NCBI GenBank assembly: GCA_030522415.1
Contig: CM060121.1
Span: 16,036,142 to 16,100,141 of the forward strand
DNA from: Channallabes apus
Lineage: Eukaryota > Chordata > Actinopteri > Siluriformes > Clariidae
Length of the DNA: 64,000 bases
Direction of reading: 5' to 3'
Position numbers and translations under genes: made by a program
Notes under the pieces: model-generated
Database searches by the model: none
The model's input: the letters and a program-made list of their open reading frames with translations, nothing else
Told to the model about the DNA's origin: nothing
Shown here: positions 56,930 through 64,000 of the stretch, one piece after another
How positions within the stretch are numbered: the first letter of the stretch is position 1
Layout: every line of letters starts with the position of its first letter

Positions 56930-57205
56930 GAACCTCTGTAGTCCAGCCAGGGACAATGGAGGCCAGTGGTGACCATTGTATTTATTCCCATCTTTATAAC
57001 CTTGGTTGGACCTCTGGTCAACATTTACACTCACATTCACACACAGCGGTCAATTGGAAAACGGCAATTAGCATAATCTGCATGTCTTTGGACATGTGGG
57101 TCTAACTTGAAGAACCCAGAGGAAACCCATCAAACACAGGGAGAACATGCAAGAGGTGGAAATCGAACCCGGACTCTGGAGGTGTGAGGCCACTGTGCTG
57201 CCTTA
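56930..57205 (-). mobile_element. CATT-type tRNA SINE, old copy
   Basis: GGCAATTAGCATAATCTGCA, GTCTTTGGACATGTGGG and ACAGGGAGAACATGCAAGAG are followed by the inverse B box GAAATCGAACCCGGACTC and GTGAGGCCACTGTGCTGCC. It is diverged from the full copy. Confidence 0.75.
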
Positions 57206-58980
57206 GACTTATTAGGCTTACTAATTACATCACATGTAATTATCACTTCTAAAATCTAACTTTTATTAAAAGGCAAATTTCTGAAGTTAAAAAAAAGAAA
57301 AGAAAAAATATATAAATCTTTTTCCCCCTGCCCCCTCACTGAAATTCCTTCTGGATGAAAAGATTTTGAAAACTTGAAATAGATTTCAGGAAGTGGGATG
57401 CTGGGCCTCGGAGTGCTGTGGTGGACAGGACGCTTCTGTGGGAGGAAGAAAGAGAGCATGGGGGAGGCGGAGGAGGAACGCAGCTCTAGTAGAATAAGTG
57501 AAAAGCACAGAATTGGAGAGCAGTAGCTACAAAGAGAGAAGGAAGGAAAGAGAGTGGGATGCTGGCATCCCATTTTGCTCGTATTGGAGTGTAGTGAATT
57601 TGTTTTTGAAGCTTTGTGCGTGTATGTACTGTAGGTTTCTCTGAGTATGTCTGAGCTTAAAGAAGACGATGGAAACAGATTTGATCCTCCTTCAAGATCT
57701 TGGCTGATTCATACACTGTAAGAGTATGTACTGTATACAGTATGTTCACATGCAGGCTGTGTTCATTTTTTACATTTAGGATTGCCCGGCTGATAACAGT
57801 GCAGGGTGATTTTGTGCGCCTTGAAAGAATTGTTGTCTGTGAGGTGAGTGAGCATGTGTTCTCTTGGATGCAGTTGAGATGTATTTTTAGAGACAAGGAT
57901 GGTAGCCAGATACACACAGTGCTAGGTGTGTGATCCCTCAGTATGGTGCTAATAAGCTAGTGTGTGTGTGTGTGTGTGTGTGTGTGCCTCTAACTTTCAG
58001 AGATGTGTGTATCAGAAGTCATGATAAATGTGACATTTTTTTTCGTTTCGTTTTGTTTTACATTAAATTCTCTGTTTTTATTGATTTATCCCCCCCTTAA
58101 CCAAGAAATGGCTAACACACTACTGTGGATATAAGCAGTATTGCACCAAGTAAGAAAACACATTTTATTCCAACAGTGCCCCCTACTGGCATCCCAAGAA
58201 TTGTGTTTTCTAGAATGTGTTAAACCCTGTTGTAAATAATAAAGGAGAGATTTTGAAAAGCTTGTGAATTATGAAATCATTTGAAGTTTTTGAGAAATGC
58301 AAACATCTCCATGAAATCAGTTTGAATATCACAAAGTAGATTTCCTGCAAATGTCCTGGATTAAAATGCACGGTTCTTACACTCAAGAATTAAATGTAAG
58401 ATTATCAATATAAGACAATGAACAAACAGAATAGGACATTTTTAAACACACACACACACCTAATCAAATATATAATTTTGGTTAGTACTGTAGAACCCCA
58501 AGCACACATAATATATATTGAGAATAAAGCAAGAGCGAGAAGAATGAAAACGATAGACAAAGGTGTACAGACAGTGAACGGTGAATAGTAGAGCCAATCA
58601 GTCTCCATAGTAACAGCAGTAGAGATATTGGTTTGTATGTCTGCATGTGTGAGTGAGAGCATGTGTTTGAGGTATATTTAGCTGTTCTTTGTGGGCACCA
58701 AACATCCACATGAGAGGGCTACATGAAATTTTAATGCATACTTGACACATCACCTTAATAGACAAACAACATAAGATGTCCTGGGTTACAGGGCTTACTT
58801 TTGGCTAAAACTCACATGTCAATGAAATTACCTAAAAAGATAACAATAAAAGTGTGGGGGTCTGAATGTCTCACATTCTAGACAGGAAAGGATAAATAGC
58901 TCTTATTGTTTAATTCCTTTAAAGTGAATTTAAATCATATTCCATGACATGCAAATTATACATGGACAAGGTAACCTATA
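57206..58980. other. Unique sequence with a (TG)n run
   Basis: A TG microsatellite lies at about 57959-57986. A purine-rich stretch (57420-57560) has no convincing coding frame. Confidence 0.45.
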
Positions 58981-58984
58981 CTAT

Positions 58985-59112
58985 AAATATTAGATAGCTA
59001 CCACCACCAAGGTACCACTGTTGGGACTTTGAGCAAACACCTTAACTCTCAAATGTATAATGACAAGTTGCTCTGGATCAGGGCATCACCAAAATGCTGT
59101 AAATGTAAATGA
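58985..59112 (+). mobile_element. SINE 3' part (same family as 533-735)
   Basis: CACCACCAAGGTACCACTGT, TTGGGACTTTGAGCAAACAC and GTTGCTCTGGATCAGGGC, then GCTGTAAATGTAAATG, parallel the body and tail of the SINE at 533-735. The head is missing. Confidence 0.78.
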
Positions 59113-59236
59113 AACACAGGCAGATGCTTGGTAGTCGCCAGGAATACCATTTCCATGATATGAAACAGATTTCCAACTAATGGTTCCAGGCCAAGAGTGA
59201 CAAAGTCATTTGATGGCATCTTTTGAGAAATTGTAA

Positions 59237-59262
59237 AAATAAATAAATAAATAAATAAATGC
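59237..59262. repeat. (AAAT)n microsatellite
   Basis: About six AAAT units. Confidence 0.88.
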
Positions 59263-59564
59263 TGCCAGTGCTGCTGCTGGCTTTCCAGGGTTACACACAA
59301 TGAGTCAACTGGCTGCAGCTGCATGTGAAAGGAGAATGTTTCCTATGTTGATTCTAAGTCATTGTCAATTTCATCTGGTTTTTTTTTTTTCAGTTTCTGA
59401 TTGCCACTGATTTTTGTATAAAATTGTATTTTCTAATTTGTTTGACAGAAATCTATATATACAGTATATGCTGTTTATATACATGTATGCCAAAAATAAA
59501 CCATACTGTAGGTGCAACTTTCTTTGGTCCATGAGTATATTTGTTATTTTACTCAGGAATCATT

Positions 59565-59937
59565 CATTCATTCATCTTCTATACCGCTTAATCCTGTGTT
59601 CAGGGTCGCGGGGGACCTGGAGCCTATCCCAGGAGACTTCGGGCACTAGGCGGGGTACACCCTGGACAGGGTGCCAATCCATCGCAGGGCACACACACAT
59701 AGACACACTCACACACCCAATCACACGCTACGGGCAATTTAGGAACGCCAGTTAGCCTAATCTGCATATCTTTGGACTGTGGGAGGAAACCGGAGTACCC
59801 GGAGGAAACCCACCAAGCACGGGGAGAACATGCAAACTCCATGCACACAGAGACAGGAATCGAGCCTGGCCGGGGAATCGAACCCAGACCCTGGAGGTGC
59901 AAGGCGACAGTGCTAACCACTACACCACCGCGCCGCC
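59565..59937 (-). mobile_element. Full-length CATT-tailed tRNA-derived SINE
   Basis: The minus strand has a tRNA-like head (GTGGTGTAGTGGTTAGCACT, A box; GGGTCTGGGTTCGATTCC, B box), a body of about 280 bp and a tail of ATGAATGAATG. A 14-bp duplication ACTCAGGAATCATT flanks it (59551-59564 and 59938-59951). This is the reference copy for the family here (21723, 23741, 29861, 37025, 41520, 44350, 45425, 56930). Confidence 0.93.
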
Positions 59938-59951
59938 ACTCAGGAATCATT

Positions 59952-60845
59952 TCCTGCTTTTTCATTTATATAATAATATGTATAATATAGGGGCACACAA
60001 GATTGCTGTACACGAAAGGCAGGGCAAATACAGTCAAACAGGGTACTCTTAGGAAAATTATCTATTGTGTAAACATGTCAGTTACACCATGATGTACCTT
60101 GATATAACCATGTGTGTTAATCAGTTAATTTAATTTTTCTAAAAAAAAAAAACAACCAAAACCTGTAAAGAAAAGACACAAAACAAAATCATTAAATGAA
60201 AGAGTAATGTATTGTATATTGTATATTTATTCAAATAATGAGATAAGATAAAAGTATAAGAAGCAAGATATCTTAGATGTATTCCAGACTGCTTGCATAT
60301 GAGAGGTGGGAGGATCTAGAATAAATGAAAAGGTGTTGGGTGGTAATAAATATTTAGCTGACAAAAAAATGTCCAATTTTGATGTGCTTGCGAAAATTGC
60401 AGTGTTATGTTGTACAGCTTGCTTTTATTGTTCAGTCTTCAGGCAGCTTCCCTCAGCTGCTTTGGGCTTATATTGTGTCTGCCAAATACCAGACATATGC
60501 ATGTTAAGCTGTTAAATACAAGCCAAGAGTGTAAATGTGACCTGGCACATGCACACCCTACTCATGCACTGCACAAGATTAATAAATATATCTATGTTAA
60601 AGCAGTTTGTTGCCCATGGTCTCCATGTCTGTTTCTCTATATCTTTGACAAAAACCACCAACATACTGTAACATTACTATGCATATACAAACAATCATAC
60701 TATCTTACCTGGCATATACAAGTCAGACATCTGCCTCAATATATAGTTTAACAATAATGATTATATTATTAGACTTCAGGCCTGCAATCAGCCCCAATCT
60801 GCCCCAATGGCTCTTGTCATTTCAAAACCCAGAAAAAGATGTTTC
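59952..60845. other. Unique AT-rich sequence
   Basis: No gene or repeat was recognised. Confidence 0.45.
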
Positions 60846-60847
60846 TT

Positions 60848-61840
60848 GAGGTTCACCTCCCTGGGACAGGTGTACCAGTCTGAGGTTTGCTGTCTGTAGC
60901 CCCATAGCATTTCCTAAGATACATGCAGAGGACCGTGTCATCTCTGATGATTAGGCCAGGGGTCTCTCCAGAGATGCTCTACTGGGTTCAGGTCCAGACT
61001 CTGGCTAGTCCTCTTCAGGACTCTTCTGAAACCACTCCTATGTTTTCTTTGCGGTATGCTTTAGATCATTGTCTTGTTGAATTGTCAGCTGTTGTCCCAG
61101 CCTGAGATCCTGAGATCCTGAGCACTCTGGAAAAAGTTAAAAAATCAATATTCCTTTATATTTTCTGCAGAGCATGATACTGCCACCACCATGTTTCACT
61201 GAACGGATGGTATTAATGAAGTGGTGCACAATTTCATCCTTACATGATGTGGAAAATTGTGTCATCAGAGCAGAGGATTTTACTTCTCATGGTCTGAAAA
61301 TGCTTTTTGACATACTTCCAGCTCACTGTGCCGTTTATTGAGTAATGGCTTCTGTCTAACTGGCTTCTGTCTAACTACTCTGATCATAGATGTCTGATTG
61401 TTAGACTACTGCAGTGGTAATTGTCTTTATGTAATCATCTCCCATCTCCAAAAGGCAACTCATTTATAGTGACCCTGCATTCTTGGTTTCCTGACTGACC
61501 AAGGCTCTTCATCCCTGATTACTGCTGGGTCCGCCACAAATCTCTTCCATTTAACAAGGATGGAGGCTTTCGTGCTCTTGGGCACTTTCAATGCTCACAC
61601 ACTATTTTCACACTGACGTACGCTACAGTATCTACTGTGAGACCTCATATAGGCATGTGTATGCCCTTGCTAATTATGTCCAATCACTTCAGTTAGGCAC
61701 ACGTAGTCTTCAATCAAGTTTAAGAAACAACACAAAGACCACTGGTAGGAGTAGGATGCACAAGAGCTCAACTGTAAAAATAATTAACACTCCAATCAGC
61801 TTTTTTTACTTTGTCATTGTGAAGTATTGTGGGTAGGATG
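60848..61840 (-). pseudogene. Decayed Tc1-like element with transposase traces
   Basis: CTACTGGGTTCAGGTCCAGA, CTTTAGATCATTGTCTTGTT and TGCCACCACCATGTTTCAC correspond in order to the minus-strand transposase of the element at 8026 (its SPDLNPIE, QQDNDPKH and MVWGCF regions). Many indels and no open frame remain. The ends were not defined. Confidence 0.65.
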
Positions 61841-61954
61841 ATAAGAAAAAATACTTCTAATTAATTTTGACATACTGTAAGTGTAAACTATAACAATATG
61901 TAGAAAACTTGAAGTGGTCTGAAAACTTTCTGTCAGCACTGACAGTAGAGTAGA

Positions 61955-62240
61955 TGAAATGGCTTGAAAATCACCTCATCAGGAACAGTAGAAGAAATGT
62001 AAATTTACATTTATCAGTTATTGACCAAACACTTCAGATTTTGTGGGAGAACATGGATTCCTGCATGCTACTATTTGGACTAGATATCTATCTGTCACAG
62101 TGTGATAACACGGCTGCTCCTCATCTAAACAGAGATTGGCATGCTGGGTAACATACTGTAGGTCATCACCAAAACCACCAGGATCAGGCTGGCTGTCTAT
62201 TGTCTACCATTCCACAAGGAATGTTGCATAGGCATTACGG
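61955..62240. other. Unique sequence
   Basis: No gene or repeat was recognised. Confidence 0.4.
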
Positions 62241-62248
62241 CAAGGTAT

Positions 62249-62395
62249 ATTTCCATTTAGGCATTTGGCAGACACGCTTATCCAGAGCGACTTACATTTT
62301 TATCTCCGTATACATCTGAGCACTTGAGAGAGAGCCTTGCTCAAGGGCCAGTGTTTTCTTTTCTGTGGGAACAAATCCAGTGTTTAAGCTTACCA
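62249..62395 (-). mobile_element. SINE remnant (same family as 533-735)
   Basis: GGCATTTGGCAGACACGCTT, then ATCCAGAGCGACTTACATTT and CTTGCTCAAGGGCC, is the reverse complement of the body and tail of the SINE at 533-735. Confidence 0.8.
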
Positions 62396-62479
62396 ACCCC
62401 TGGTCTAAAATGTCTTTTTATGATGTAGCATTAAAATTTACTTCACTGGAACCAAAGAACCCCAATACTTTGTCCAGCA

Positions 62480-62815
62480 TAACTGTGGATCTGTGCAAAA
62501 CAGTTGGGCGGTTTGACAACTTACAGTAAATGGGCTGCACAAATCCATGAGCTCAACTCCACTGAACACGCTTAGGGATAAGTTGAAACATGGACCACAC
62601 ACCAGGCCTTCTCATCCAACAACAGTACCTACAGTACCCTCACTAATACTCTTATACTGTAGCTGAATGAGTCACAAACCCAGATCCCAATTCAGGTGGA
62701 AAACCTTCTGAAAAGATCGTGGACTTAGCAGCAAAACTCTGGAATGGGTTGTTCATTAAGCACATATGGCTATGTGATGGTCAGGTGTCCACATATTCTT
62801 TTGCCTATATACTGT
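62480..62815 (+). mobile_element. Decayed Tc1/mariner 3' part
   Basis: CTCAACTCCACTGAACACGC is a relic of the LNPIEH motif. CCAGGCCTTCTCATCCAACA and TGATGGTCAGGTGTCCACAT are typical of the 3' end and TIR of a common fish Tc1 family. Related to 17611-17965. Confidence 0.7.
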
Positions 62816-62819
62816 ACTT

Positions 62820-64000
62820 GGTCTCAAGCACCCACAGTAAAATAATAGGTATAGATATGTAAATTGTGTAATAAATAAATAAGTACACACAAAATAGCCA
62901 TGGTACCATTATGGGTATCATTATGTGCTGTAGTTAAACAATAGTGGGATCATGGTTACTTTAAAGAACTATAGTACTTACAGTATTGGTACAGAACCTA
63001 AAGAAGGTACATACATGAAGCATTTGTGCAAGTCACATACTAATTTACATTGTACTAAGCAAAAAAACAATAATTTAAATCTCAAATATTTCAGAAAAAA
63101 AATCCCAGCCGATTGCATAAAACTCTATACATGTCATGACATTTTCGGTAGGAATCAAAACTTTTCAGAATTTTTTTAGGCGTCATCATTAAAAGGTGTT
63201 GACATTGATGAGGGAATGGAGTGATTGTTGTCAAGGACCAGATAGCATCTCACTGAGGAAACATATTCAGGCACTCAGGTTACCTATAATTAAGTGTACT
63301 CCATCAAAATTAGACTCAAACAGCCTGGATCTAACATCTGGATAGGTTTGGATACATCACTCTCCTCATCATATGAACCAAATGTTGCATGAATAACTAA
63401 TAAACAGGAACTAAATAAAAGTCTTAATGATTTTATAGTCTATTATTTAGTTGGTATTATCGTTTAGCTGTTGAAATCAACACATTCTAGATTACAACAT
63501 AGGGTTATTTCCTGTACCTATTATTAAGTTGCACATAACACATTTCTGACAGTTTTATTTGTAAGATTTCTTTAGCAACAAGGGATATATTAGTTTGAAA
63601 AAAAAAAAGCCATCTGTCAATAACTGATACTACAACCTGAACTGTCAAATTAATTTCACTTCGTGTTGACCAGCGAATCTTGTCTCTCATCCATGTACTG
63701 TCTAGTCAAAACATGACACTACATGACATACACATTAGGTTAATTATGTACTGATAATGTAGTATAAAACTCATTATTGTGATCTCCGCCCATGTATAGT
63801 ACACTGCAGCAGTCTGCCGATGACAAAACTTTAATAATTGTCATTGTTTCAATCTTGATCTGTGTACCTCTGTGTTAATACACCTGATATGTCACAGTTG
63901 CTTCGTGGTTAAGGCTTTGTGTAAATGCAGCAAAGAAGCTAATATACTGCCTGGTGTATTATAATAAATATATTGTGCATTAAAATAAATATTTGACATT
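62820..64000. other. Unique AT-rich sequence to window end
   Basis: No gene or repeat was recognised. Confidence 0.45.

Noticed and set aside
57700..57933. 77-codon plus-strand frame
   Set aside because: No family match and no splice or promoter context.

Overview
The window is nuclear DNA of a teleost fish. The evidence is a spliced vertebrate gene with GT-AG introns, dense Tc1/mariner, hAT, Kolobok-like and Gypsy elements, 5'-truncated LINEs, tRNA-derived SINEs with CATT tails, and many CA, AT and ATT microsatellites. An otophysan such as a catfish would fit, but the species cannot be proved from the sequence.

The only host gene I can support is a plppr2 orthologue (phospholipid phosphatase-related protein 2) on the minus strand. 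Six coding exons, each with GT/AG borders and compatible phases, lie at 39655-39843 (5' edge uncertain), 18049-18169, 17210-17460, 16782-16958, 16511-16654 and 15674-15709. Intron 1 is about 21.5 kb and is packed with transposons. The 5' UTR and any upstream exon lie beyond 39.9 kb and were not found. The 3' UTR probably runs below 15674.

Layout: 1-2140 is a broken RTE-like LINE (minus) split by a SINE. 2900-4250 is a dispersed fish repeat. 5630-7266 is a TTAA-flanked Kolobok-like element carrying tRNA-like pieces and a LINE tail. 7583-11352 is a three-level nest: a TIR element holds a Tc1 element, which holds an ACGTC-repeat element. 11.4-15.6 kb is mostly unique sequence, probably including the plppr2 3' UTR. 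15.7-39.9 kb is plppr2; its intron 1 contains a TA-flanked TIR element (20091-22202), a hAT inserted in a SINE (23741-25975) that carries a foldback structure, an L2/Rex1-like LINE (26110-27562), two more Tc1 elements (31404-32985 and 33314-34643), hAT-like fragments near 35.3-36.1 kb and an 18-bp perfect hairpin (38075-38135). 44010-44968 is a gutted Tc1 element with a nested SINE.

45834-55037 is the most complete mobile element: a 9.2-kb Ty3/Gypsy LTR retrotransposon. It has two 1116-bp LTRs that look identical, a primer-binding site matching tRNA-Thr, an uninterrupted gag and a pol with PR-RT-RNaseH-IN in that order, in the -1 frame after a GTTAAAC slip site. It has a polypurine tract and no env. 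55-64 kb is sparse sequence with old LINE, Tc1 and SINE remnants and one full-length SINE with a 14-bp target duplication. I found no CRISPR, operon or other prokaryotic system.
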